5,475 nt of DNA from assembly GCA_035513175.1 (NCBI GenBank), contig DATKCN010000032.1, positions 1 through 5,475 of the forward strand. Direction: 5' to 3'. A program made the position numbers and the translations under genes. The notes under the pieces are model-generated. The model searched no databases. It saw only the letters and a list, made by a program, of their open reading frames with translations, and was not told where the DNA came from. Positions 1-5,475 of this stretch are shown piece by piece (positions within the stretch are counted from its first letter, which is position 1; the number at the start of each line of letters is the position of its first letter). Origin of the DNA: DATKCN01 sp035513175. Lineage in GTDB: Bacteria; Chloroflexota; Chloroflexia; Thermomicrobiales; CFX8.

Positions 1-132
1 AGCGGATCGCGCCGAGCGAAGAGCGCGCAGGCGCGAGCGGGCAGATTCCAACGACACCACCCAGCCATAGGTAGTGACGCATACTCTGCCTGGAAACCTC
101 TAGCGCTGCATACCCAATAATGACATGGCTTG
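1..132. other. Left-edge stretch without a supportable gene
   Basis: No coding region can be supported here. On the plus strand all three frames read openly from the window edge and then stop (stops at 68-70, 72-74 and 118-120), so the tail of a rightward gene is possible. No frame gives a recognisable C-terminus. On the minus strand an ATG at 82-80 opens a frame that runs off the left edge, with a short hydrophobic run near its start (YLWLGGVVGI) but no convincing ribosome binding site. The first 40 bases are rich in GCGC-type words. No tRNA-like cloverleaf was seen. Confidence 0.4.
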
Positions 133-176
133 CTCAAGGACGCCAGTCCTTAACAACGCCAGTTGGCGTCCTTGAG
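133..176 (-). terminator. Hairpin downstream of the M28 peptidase gene
   Basis: A perfect 13-bp inverted repeat (CTCAAGGACGCCA at 133-145, TGGCGTCCTTGAG at 164-176) encloses an 18-base loop. Further G-T wobble pairs are possible on both sides of the stem. It begins 22 bases past the peptidase stop codon on the minus strand, the usual place for an intrinsic terminator. The reading beyond the hairpin on the minus strand (toward 120) has no clear T-run, so termination may be weak, factor-assisted, or the hairpin may act mainly as a 3'-end stabiliser. If a rightward gene ends left of it, the hairpin could serve both strands. Confidence 0.6.
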
Positions 177-198
177 TGGTCGGCGCGGCCGAGCTGGG

Positions 199-1614
199 TC
201 AGGCCTGGACAGGCGGAAAGCGGCCCGCCTTCTCAGCGCGCTCCAGCAGGTTGTTCACCTTCAGCTGCTCGCGCACCTCGTCCTCGGAGCGCCGCGTGGC
301 CGGGAAGTCGTCCGCCTGCGCCATCAGCAGCATCAGCCGCGCAACGAGAATCGCCGACATCTGCAGGCCGCGCAGATGAATCTTGTCGAACGTGTCCGCC
401 TCGGTATGGCCCCAGCCCCGGCCGATCATGCCCGCCGTCGAGTCGCGGGAGTTCACCGTGCCGTTGGGGATGCCGCGCAGCGCAAACGGGTAATGGTCCG
501 AGTGCGAGTTGAGCTCATCCTTAATCGCGAGGGAGTAGTGGTGATCCTCCGCGAATGTGCCGAACCATTCCGATAGCTCGGGCCAGCCGGAGAGCGTCAG
601 TTGCTCCTGACCGCCCTTTCCCCGTCCCGCGCCGTCCAGATTCATCACGAAGCGGTAGACGTCCGGGTTCGTCGTCTTCGCGTGGTGGAACGCGCCCAGC
701 AGGCCGATCTCCTCGGAGCCGAAGCAGATGACGCGGATGGTGCGCTTGATTCGACCTTTGAACCGGGCCAGCGCCCGCGCCGCCTCGATGCCGGTTACCG
801 CGCCCGCGCCATCGTCACCCGCCCCCTGCGAGATGTCGTGGCCGTCGAAGTGACCGCCCATCAGCACGATCTCGTCCGGGTGCTCGGAGCCGACGATCTC
901 GCCGATCACGTTACGGCTCGTGCTCTCGAAAGTGCGGTTCTCCAGCCTGAGATGTACTTTGCCGGTCCCACCGCCACGCTCCATGAGGCGCAGGATGGCA
1001 GAGCCCGCCTCCCACGACACGCCAACGCCGGGGATGGGCGCCTCGCGGTCGGCGGCCGTGTCGCCGCCGGGGTTGCGGCCGGTGATCGAGCCGGTGATGT
1101 GCAGCATGCCGGGGTTCTGGTTGATGTAGATGTAGCCCAGCGCTCCCCGCTCGATGGCCCAGCCGAACTTGTCGGTGCGATGGCTCGTGCGCTCGCCGGG
1201 CTTGTTCGTCTCGGCGGCGGAGATGACGATCTTGCCGCGCACCGCCTCGCCCAGCCGCTCGAAGTCGGCCAGCTCGCCCTCACCCACGTCGACGATTTCG
1301 GCAACCAGATCGGCGGACGGGCAGTAGGGCATCGCGACGCAGGTGTAGTCTCGCTCGACCGGCTCGATGAGCTTCAGCGCGGCGCTGCCACGCTCCCAGC
1401 CCGCCATCGGGAACTCCTCGATGCGGACGTTCTCCAGCCCGTAGTCAAGCATCTTCTGCTTAAGGAACTCGGCGCCAAGCCGTTCCGACTCGGAGCCGCC
1501 GAAGCGGTGCCCGATGTCGTCACACAGCTCGCGCAACGTCTGGTACGGCTCGTCGGTTGTCCAGATCGCGCCGACGATCTCACGTTCCATGTCTCGAAAC
1601 TCGTCCGAACCCAT
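199..1614 (-). CDS. M28-family zinc aminopeptidase with PA-like insert
   Basis: This 471-residue protein belongs to the M28 group of di-zinc exopeptidases, which remove N-terminal residues from peptides. The co-catalytic set is visible in order: H255 in GGHFDGHD (with supporting D257), the bridging Asp at D267/D268 in GAGDDGAG, the Glu pair E301-E302 in GSEEIGLLGA, D327 in NLDGAG, and H403 in WGHTEAD. About residues 100-225 form an insert resembling a protease-associated (PA) domain, with KIVIS and GALGYIYI strands. There is no signal peptide or membrane segment, so a cytoplasmic enzyme is likely. The start at 1614 is chosen because GGAGGA lies six bases upstream. The frame stays open to 1818, but that extension has no family-like sequence and would overlap the divergent gene. 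The exact substrate is unknown; carboxypeptidase-like M28 members also exist. The family call is secure. Confidence 0.93.
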   Translation of the reverse strand: MGSDEFRDMEREIVGAIWTTDEPYQTLRELCDDIGHRFGGSESERLGAEFLKQKMLDYGLENVRIEEFPMAGWERGSAALKLIEPVERDYTCVAMPYCPSADLVAEIVDVGEGELADFERLGEAVRGKIVISAAETNKPGERTSHRTDKFGWAIERGALGYIYINQNPGMLHITGSITGRNPGGDTAADREAPIPGVGVSWEAGSAILRLMERGGGTGKVHLRLENRTFESTSRNVIGEIVGSEHPDEIVLMGGHFDGHDISQGAGDDGAGAVTGIEAARALARFKGRIKRTIRVICFGSEEIGLLGAFHHAKTTNPDVYRFVMNLDGAGRGKGGQEQLTLSGWPELSEWFGTFAEDHHYSLAIKDELNSHSDHYPFALRGIPNGTVNSRDSTAGMIGRGWGHTEADTFDKIHLRGLQMSAILVARLMLLMAQADDFPATRRSEDEVREQLKVNNLLERAEKAGRFPPVQA

Positions 1615-1769
1615 CGTTTCTCCTCCAAGCCCGCCCGGCGCGATTGAGCGTGCTGTGTGTCGCGCGGGCATCCACTGACTGCCGGGCATGATAGCACCGC
1701 CCGTTGCCGCCTCGGGCTCGGCCTGCGAAGATGTCTCCAGGCTGAGACGGGCCAATCGAGAGGGGACAC
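1615..1769. promoter_or_regulatory. Divergent control region between the two peptidases
   Basis: These 155 bases must carry the start signals for both the leftward M28 and rightward M81 genes unless transcription enters from outside. Visible structure: a bulged inverted repeat, GCCCG-g-CGCGA at 1633-1643 with TCGCGCGGGC at 1660-1669 (ten pairs, one unpaired G, 16-base loop), and a short GTCTC/GAGAC repeat at 1733-1737 and 1744-1748. A TATCAT -10-like word reads leftward at 1693-1688, but no good -35 lies at the proper distance. I found no convincing rightward promoter. The repeats could be regulator sites or leader hairpins; that is inference. Confidence 0.4.
1621..1626 (-). promoter_or_regulatory. 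Ribosome binding site fixing the M28 peptidase start
   Basis: On the minus strand GGAGGA, followed by GAAACG, precedes the ATG at 1614-1612 with six-base spacing. This is a near-perfect Shine-Dalgarno sequence. It selects this ATG over the longer in-frame starts further upstream (ATG at 1818 and one in the GAIMPGSQ stretch), which would also cut into the divergent gene's leader. Confidence 0.8.
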
Positions 1770-3272
1770 ATGCGCATTGCCATTGGCGGGATCTCGCACG
1801 AGAGCAGCACGTTCTCAACCGTGCCGACCACGTTACGGCATTTCCGGGAGCGGGGCTGGTTCACCGGTGACGAGTTGCTGCGGCAGTTCACCGGTACTAA
1901 GTCGCCGCTGGGCGCCTACATCGACGCCGCGCGGGACATGGCGTTCGAGGTCGTGCCGACCATGACCGCCTCGGCGGTGCCGGCCGGGCCGGTCAACCGC
2001 GAAGCCACCGAGACCCTCACTGGGCAGCTGGCAAACCTGCTTCGTGAAGCGCGGGACAGCGGCCCGCTGGACGGCGTGCTGCTGGCGCTGCACGGCGCGA
2101 TGGTGTCGGAGATCGACGATGACGGAGAGAGCTACATCCTGAGGGCCGTGCGCGAGGTAGTGGGGCCGGACCTGCCAGTCATCGTCGAGCTGGACCTGCA
2201 CGGCAACATCAGCGACGAAATGGTGCGGCTGGCGACGATCGCGGTCGCCTACGATGAGTACCCGCATACCGACCCATACGAGCGGGGCTACGAGTGCGGG
2301 CTGCTGATGGCCCGCGTCGTCCGTGGCGGCGTTAAGCCGACCGCGGTCATCGTGAAGATCCCGATGATCACACCGATCCAGCGCCAGCACTCCCACACCG
2401 AGCCGATGCTGGGCGTGAAGCGCATGATCCGCGAGCTGGAGAACATTCGCGGCGTGTTGAATATCTCCTGCCTGCCCGGCTTCCCCTACGCCGACATCCC
2501 GCACACTAATTTCACGGTGATCGTGACGACCGACAACAATCCTCAACAGGCGCGGGATCTGGCGGACCAGATCGCCAGCCACGTGTGGAGCCTGCGGGAC
2601 GAGTTCACGCCGCGTCCGGTGGCGGTCGACGAGGCCGTGCGGCGGGCGATGACTGCTCCCGAGGGGCCGATCGTGCTGTCGGATGGCTCGGACAACCCCG
2701 GCGGAGGAGCCCCGGCCGACGGCACGGTGCTGCTGGCGGCGCTGCTGCGGCACGGAGCGACGCGGACGGCCCTCGTGCCGATGGTCGATCCGGAGACGGT
2801 GCAGCAGGCGATCGCGGCCGGAGTTGGAGAGACCATTCAGGCGCGAATCGGCGCAAAAACCGACAATATGCACGGCGATCCGCTGACGGTGATGGCGACG
2901 GTGCGGCACATTACGGACGGCCACTTCGTCCACAAGGGACCGATGAACACCGGCGTGGCGGTCGAGCTGGGGCCGACTGCGGTGCTGGAAGTAGAGGGCG
3001 AGCAGGGCGGCATGGTGCAGGTGGTCACGACCAGCCTGCGCTACCAGCCAACCGACCTCGAGGTGCTTCGCAGCCAGGGCATCGAGCCGACCGAGCAGCA
3101 GATCCTGGCCGTCAAGTCATCCGTTCACTACCGGGCCGCGTTCACGCCCGTCGCAAAAGAGATCATCGAGGTCGACACGCCGGGGCTCACCAGCCCGCAC
3201 CTGGACCAGCTCGAATTTCAGCATCTCGCCCGGCCAGTTTATCCGTTTGACCCGGAAACGACATTTCCGTAG
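1770..3272 (+). CDS. M81-family metallopeptidase (MlrC-like)
   Basis: This 500-residue protein is a full-length member of the M81/MlrC family. The founding enzyme, MlrC of microcystin-degrading sphingomonads, is a zinc peptidase that cleaves linearised microcystin and its tetrapeptide; most homologues have no known substrate. Family signatures are present throughout: the N-terminal RIAIGGISHESSTF, LALHGAMV (H108), ELDLHGN (D142, H144), YDEYPHTDPYERG (H166) and the C-terminal-domain DGSDNPGGGAPADGT (305-319). D142, H144 and H166 are the likely zinc ligands; their 2- and 22-residue spacing equals that I recall for Asp184, His186 and His208 of MlrC, and H108 sits where its His150 would. E11 is a candidate for the conserved N-terminal Glu. 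There is no signal peptide, so it is probably cytoplasmic. AGAGGGGA at 1759-1766 supports the start. No gene symbol is given because the microcystin role cannot be transferred. Confidence 0.93.
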   Translation: MRIAIGGISHESSTFSTVPTTLRHFRERGWFTGDELLRQFTGTKSPLGAYIDAARDMAFEVVPTMTASAVPAGPVNREATETLTGQLANLLREARDSGPLDGVLLALHGAMVSEIDDDGESYILRAVREVVGPDLPVIVELDLHGNISDEMVRLATIAVAYDEYPHTDPYERGYECGLLMARVVRGGVKPTAVIVKIPMITPIQRQHSHTEPMLGVKRMIRELENIRGVLNISCLPGFPYADIPHTNFTVIVTTDNNPQQARDLADQIASHVWSLRDEFTPRPVAVDEAVRRAMTAPEGPIVLSDGSDNPGGGAPADGTVLLAALLRHGATRTALVPMVDPETVQQAIAAGVGETIQARIGAKTDNMHGDPLTVMATVRHITDGHFVHKGPMNTGVAVELGPTAVLEVEGEQGGMVQVVTTSLRYQPTDLEVLRSQGIEPTEQQILAVKSSVHYRAAFTPVAKEIIEVDTPGLTSPHLDQLEFQHLARPVYPFDPETTFP

Positions 3273-3282
3273 AAGGACGGCC

Positions 3283-3330
3283 TCACCCAGCGTTCCCATC
3301 CCCCGAACCGGAAGCAGGAACGCTGGGTGG
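3283..3330. terminator. Bidirectional hairpin between convergent genes
   Basis: A perfect 12-bp inverted repeat (ACCCAGCGTTCC at 3285-3296, GGAACGCTGGGT at 3317-3328) is extended by a C-G pair and a T-G wobble, giving about 14 pairs around a 20-base loop. It starts about ten bases after the M81 stop codon and ends two bases before the complement of the lipoprotein stop codon, so one structure can serve the 3' ends of both convergent genes. Neither side has a T-run, so classical intrinsic termination is not fully supported. GGCCTC flanks both sides as a direct repeat (3279-3284 and 3329-3334). Confidence 0.6.
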
Positions 3331-3332
3331 CC

Positions 3333-4727
3333 TCAGCGGCCGAGCTTGGCGAGGGCAACGCGGGCGATATCCTCGACCTGTGCGTGGTCGATCTGCCCGA
3401 GCTGGGCAAGCAGGATCACGGTGATCAGCGAGCCGGTGCGGACGAACATGAACTCGATCTGCACCGTGCCGAAGTTAACCGCCTCGTTCTGCGCGATGAC
3501 CGCGATCGCTTCATCTCCCAGCGCGCTGTCCGGGCGGTCGGCGACACGGTAGTAGTCCCCGATGTCGTCGTTCCACTCCGCGCACGCAGTTGTCTCGCGG
3601 ATGAACGACATCGCGACGGTTGCAGCCTCCGCATTCTCCAGCGCGACGATCGTATGAGTCAGGAACGGTCCATTGTCGGGGTCGATGTGGTATCTGGCTG
3701 CGATCTCAGAGCGCGCAACAAACACGTCGGGGAAGGCGTCGGCATTGCAGAAGCCATAGCGGTCCTCGGCGCTGGGAATCGCGTACTCATCCAACGTCCA
3801 TCCACCGAGAATCTCCAGGGTCGTCAGCAGGTGAGCGCCTGACTGGGCAAGAAAGCTTGGATCGAGATGGTCGTAGAAAAACCACTCGGAAATGCCGAAC
3901 ATCTTGGCCGTGGCGGTCTGCGCGATTCCGAGCAGCGGCGAGATGTCGCCGCCCGCGAATGTGATGTATGTCAGCGTCAGCAGGTACTCATCCTCCCGCA
4001 CGACGATCGAGTACGATTCGATCGGCGTGCCGTCCGGCGCGTCGAACGCGATCGTGAAAGCGAATGACTCATCGCCCAGAACCGGGTCTTCGAGCGGGTT
4101 GATCTGAAAGTAAGCGCCCTCCTCGTCGGTCCACTCGGCGCAGGCTCCGACGCTGTCGCGGGCATAGTTCATCGCTTCAACGGTGGTTGTATACGGGAAC
4201 GCCACGAGGTCCTGGATGAGCGCCGCCGGAAGCAAGTCACTCGAAAAGTCGAGCTGCAGCCGTCCGGTGCGCGTGGCGCGGTCCACGAAGCGAGGCTGTC
4301 CGCAGATCGCGGTTGACTCGTCGCCGACCAGATCGGGAACCTCGGTGGAGTCGAGCGCCCAATCACCGCCAAGATCGTCGGCAGTCAGCGCCGCAAATCC
4401 GAGCAACTGCGCGACCTCATCGCCCGGCTCCGGCGTGGCTGTCGGAGTCGGCGTCGGCGTCGGGGTCGCTGTTGGGATCAGCCTGGTCGGAGCGGCTCCG
4501 GGCGTGCGGGTCGGCGCAGGTGTCGGCGACGCTGGCTCCGTCGCAGTGGCGGTCGCGGCGGGGACCGTTGCCGTCGCGGTGGGCTCGGACGTGGCGGTGG
4601 TGGAGGTCGCGGGTTGCGCTAGAGCGGTCTCCTGCGTGGGAGTCGAATCGGCGCCGCCTCCCCCACACGCGGCGAGCATGCCAGCGATGAGCATGGCGAC
4701 GAACGCGGGCGCAAGCGTCTTCAGCAT
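3333..4727 (-). CDS. Predicted lipoprotein with duplicated two-Cys domain
   Basis: The 464-residue product starts with a lipoprotein signal peptide (K3, hydrophobic 5-18, lipobox LAAC with C21 as the lipidated residue). A Gly run and a Thr/Pro/Ala linker (about 26-102, including a TPTPTPTAT stretch) act as a flexible stalk. Two diverged copies of one domain follow, about 115-277 and 301-462. Matching landmarks are W123/W310 after GG, C142/C327, CAEW at 196-199 and 382-385, and LGDE at 217-220 and 403-406, 21 residues after the CAEW cysteine in both copies. Each copy therefore probably has one disulfide outside the membrane. The arrangement loosely recalls extracellular sensor domains of the mycobacterial PknH type, but I cannot assign a family or function. 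No enzyme motif is visible. AGGAGG four bases upstream fixes the start; the frame's longer N-terminus would bury the signal peptide and run into hemW. Confidence 0.88.
   Translation of the reverse strand: MLKTLAPAFVAMLIAGMLAACGGGGADSTPTQETALAQPATSTTATSEPTATATVPAATATATEPASPTPAPTRTPGAAPTRLIPTATPTPTPTPTATPEPGDEVAQLLGFAALTADDLGGDWALDSTEVPDLVGDESTAICGQPRFVDRATRTGRLQLDFSSDLLPAALIQDLVAFPYTTTVEAMNYARDSVGACAEWTDEEGAYFQINPLEDPVLGDESFAFTIAFDAPDGTPIESYSIVVREDEYLLTLTYITFAGGDISPLLGIAQTATAKMFGISEWFFYDHLDPSFLAQSGAHLLTTLEILGGWTLDEYAIPSAEDRYGFCNADAFPDVFVARSEIAARYHIDPDNGPFLTHTIVALENAEAATVAMSFIRETTACAEWNDDIGDYYRVADRPDSALGDEAIAVIAQNEAVNFGTVQIEFMFVRTGSLITVILLAQLGQIDHAQVEDIARVALAKLGR
4441..4476 (-). repeat. Hexanucleotide tandem repeat coding the Thr-Pro linker
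   Basis: Six consecutive 6-base units on the plus strand read GTCGGA, GTCGGC, GTCGGC, GTCGGG, GTCGCT and GTTGGG. On the coding (minus) strand they encode the TPTPTP part of the lipoprotein stalk. Because the unit is six bases, gain or loss of units would lengthen or shorten the stalk by two residues without shifting the frame. Confidence 0.7.
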
Positions 4728-4731
4728 CAGT

Positions 4732-4737
4732 CCTCCT
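4732..4737 (-). promoter_or_regulatory. Ribosome binding site fixing the lipoprotein start
   Basis: AGGAGG on the minus strand is followed by ACTG and the ATG at 4727-4725. It is a consensus Shine-Dalgarno with short (four-base) spacing, and the ATG it serves begins a textbook lipoprotein signal peptide. This settles the start against the longer open frame reaching 5006. Confidence 0.8.
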
Positions 4738-4764
4738 GTGGACGCCTGTATTCGAACGCACAGG
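4735..4764 (-). repeat. Overlapping inverted repeats at the lipoprotein leader
   Basis: Read on the plus strand, CCTGTG at 4735-4740 pairs perfectly with CACAGG at 4759-4764, while CCTGT at 4745-4749 pairs with ACAGG at 4760-4764. The two hairpins share one arm, so only one can form. The first covers half of the AGGAGG ribosome binding site; the second leaves it free and contains TTCGAA in its loop. Stems of only five and six pairs mean this may be chance. Confidence 0.35.
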
Positions 4765-4797
4765 GGTCGCGAGCGATATCGCATTGGATGACTACCG

Positions 4798-4803
4798 AGT
4801 ATA
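4798..4803 (-). promoter_or_regulatory. Possible -10 box for the lipoprotein gene
   Basis: TATACT on the minus strand differs from the sigma-70-type TATAAT at one position and lies about 70 bases before the lipoprotein ATG, in the non-coding gap after hemW. The expected -35 position has no good TTGACA match, so this is only a candidate. A 6-bp hairpin (GGCTGC at 4835-4840, GCAGCC at 4852-4857) lies just upstream of it and might mark the end of hemW transcription. Confidence 0.3.
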
Positions 4804-4920
4804 CGGCATCGGGTCGTCCACGCTCGCACGGACTGGCTGCGCCGAGGGGTGGCAGCCTGGTTGCGCAGAATGGCCCCAGAGGCCCGAATCAAAATGGCGC
4901 GCGGCGGCGTGACCGGCTCG

Positions 4921-5475
4921 TTACGACGCCGTCGCGACGAACGCGGCGCAGACATCGTTGGCCAGCAACGCTCCCGGCGGCGTGAGGCGCAGACGATCGT
5001 GACCATCGCCGTTCCACTCGAGCATGCCGATCTCGAAGAAGCGCGTGATCTCCGACGCGAACCGTTCGCGGGGATCGACGCCGTGGCGGGCGATGACGTC
5101 GGTCATCGACACGCCGTCAATCAGCAGCCGGAGCCCGAGCATCATCGTCTCGCCAAGCTCGGTTTCCGGTGACAGCGACTCGGAATGCGCCACAGGACGC
5201 TGGCCCGCTTCAACCGCTTCGATGTATCTAATCGGCAGCAGGACGTTGCTGTGCCGCGTGGAGCGCAGCGTGCCGTGAGCGCCCGCGCCGAAGCCATGAT
5301 ACGGTCCGTTCTGCCAGTAGAGCTGGTTGTGCCGGGAGCGGAAACGCGGCTCGCGCGCCCAGTTGGCAACCTCGTAGTGCTCCCAGCCTGCCGCGCCCAA
5401 CGTATCGACGGCCCGCTCGTACTGGTCCGCGGCCGTGTCGTCGTCGAGGGCGATGAGGATGCCTCGCTTGACGGC
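4921..5475 (-). CDS. hemW: Radical SAM family heme chaperone HemW, C-terminal part
   Basis: The last 184 residues of HemW are present; the gene continues past the right edge, so its N-terminal half with the radical-SAM CxxxCxxC cluster motif is not in the window. HemW binds heme and is thought to deliver it to target proteins. It is related to the coproporphyrinogen dehydrogenase HemN but is not itself that enzyme. Family features visible are AADQYERAVDTM, GWEHYEVANWAR, SRHNQLYW and GFGAGAHG in the end of the catalytic-domain region. These are followed by the HemN C-terminal winged-helix-like domain, with ETMMLGLRLLIDGV and a final RLTPPGALLAND. The stop codon is TAA at 4923-4921. The ATG at 5400 is internal, since the upstream in-frame residues (GILIALDDDTAADQYERA) also match the family. 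The lipoprotein gene lies 193 bases downstream on the same strand. The family call is secure on C-terminal sequence alone. Confidence 0.92.
   Translation of the reverse strand, partial: AVKRGILIALDDDTAADQYERAVDTLGAAGWEHYEVANWAREPRFRSRHNQLYWQNGPYHGFGAGAHGTLRSTRHSNVLLPIRYIEAVEAGQRPVAHSESLSPETELGETMMLGLRLLIDGVSMTDVIARHGVDPRERFASEITRFFEIGMLEWNGDGHDRLRLTPPGALLANDVCAAFVATAS

Noticed and set aside
1..82. Leftward small frame starting at the ATG at 82-80
   Set aside because: Only 27 codons lie in the window, there is no clear ribosome binding site, and no family is recognisable; an open frame this short is expected by chance in GC-rich DNA.
601..1647. A 348-codon open frame on the plus strand
   Set aside because: It lies antisense to the M28 peptidase, has no recognisable motif, and its composition is what GC-biased codons give when read on the opposite strand. 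The minus-strand frame has the complete M28 metal site.
1615..1818. N-terminal extension of the M28 peptidase to the ATG at 1818
   Set aside because: The added residues are not family-like, there is no ribosome binding site there, and it would overlap the start of the divergent M81 gene. GGAGGA before the ATG at 1614 gives a better start.
1833..2933. A 366-codon open frame on the minus strand
   Set aside because: It is antisense to the M81 gene, is rich in His, Arg and Asp as expected from a shadow frame, and matches no family I know. The plus-strand product is an unmistakable M81 protein.
4745..4765. TTCGAA with flanking CCTGT/ACAGG as a tRNA T-arm
   Set aside because: The T-arm-like loop has no proper five-pair T-stem in register, and no acceptor, D or anticodon arms can be found around it.
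4183..4791. A 202-codon plus-strand frame rich in Val, Gly and Ala
   Set aside because: It is the antisense of the Thr/Pro/Ala linker and repeat-1 start of the lipoprotein; the low-complexity Val-Gly run mirrors the GTCGGC repeat.
4728..5006. N-terminal extension of the lipoprotein to the ATG at 5006
   Set aside because: It would place the signal peptide and lipobox internally and overlap hemW. AGGAGG before the ATG at 4727 settles the start.

Overview
The window is G+C-rich chromosomal DNA with dense, complete genes and short gaps. Three features fit a Chloroflexota bacterium of the Thermomicrobia/Sphaerobacter type: GC-biased codon use, a lipoprotein with a long Thr/Pro/Ala linker after a Gly-rich lipobox, and M28 and M81 peptidases close together. 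This assignment is an inference from style; no marker gene here fixes the taxonomy, and a G+C-rich actinobacterium is not excluded.

Layout, left to right. Positions 1-132 hold no gene I can support. A 13-bp-stem hairpin (133-176) follows the end of a leftward M28-family zinc aminopeptidase (199-1614, minus, 471 aa). A 155-bp divergent intergenic region (1615-1769) separates it from a rightward M81-family metallopeptidase related to MlrC (1770-3272, plus, 500 aa). That gene ends against a second strong hairpin (about 3283-3330), which also lies at the end of the convergent gene for a predicted lipoprotein (3333-4727, minus, 464 aa). A 193-bp gap (4728-4920) contains a possible -10 box and small inverted repeats. 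The right edge is the C-terminal half of hemW (4921 to beyond 5475, minus), a radical-SAM-family heme chaperone.

How the genes relate. The two metallopeptidases lack visible signal peptides, keep full sets of plausible zinc ligands and are transcribed divergently from a shared control region. The simplest reading is intracellular turnover of imported peptides or modified peptides; their substrates cannot be read from sequence. The lipoprotein is a surface protein with two diverged copies of a roughly 165-residue domain, each with two similarly spaced cysteines, and I do not recognise its family. HemW is a housekeeping protein; the lipoprotein lies downstream of it on the same strand but far enough away to have its own promoter.

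I see no mobile element, CRISPR array, RNA gene or defence system. The most interesting items are the duplicated lipoprotein domain, the convergent hairpin flanked by perfect 6-bp direct repeats, and two mutually exclusive hairpins next to the lipoprotein ribosome binding site. The window looks like a mostly ordinary chromosomal region.
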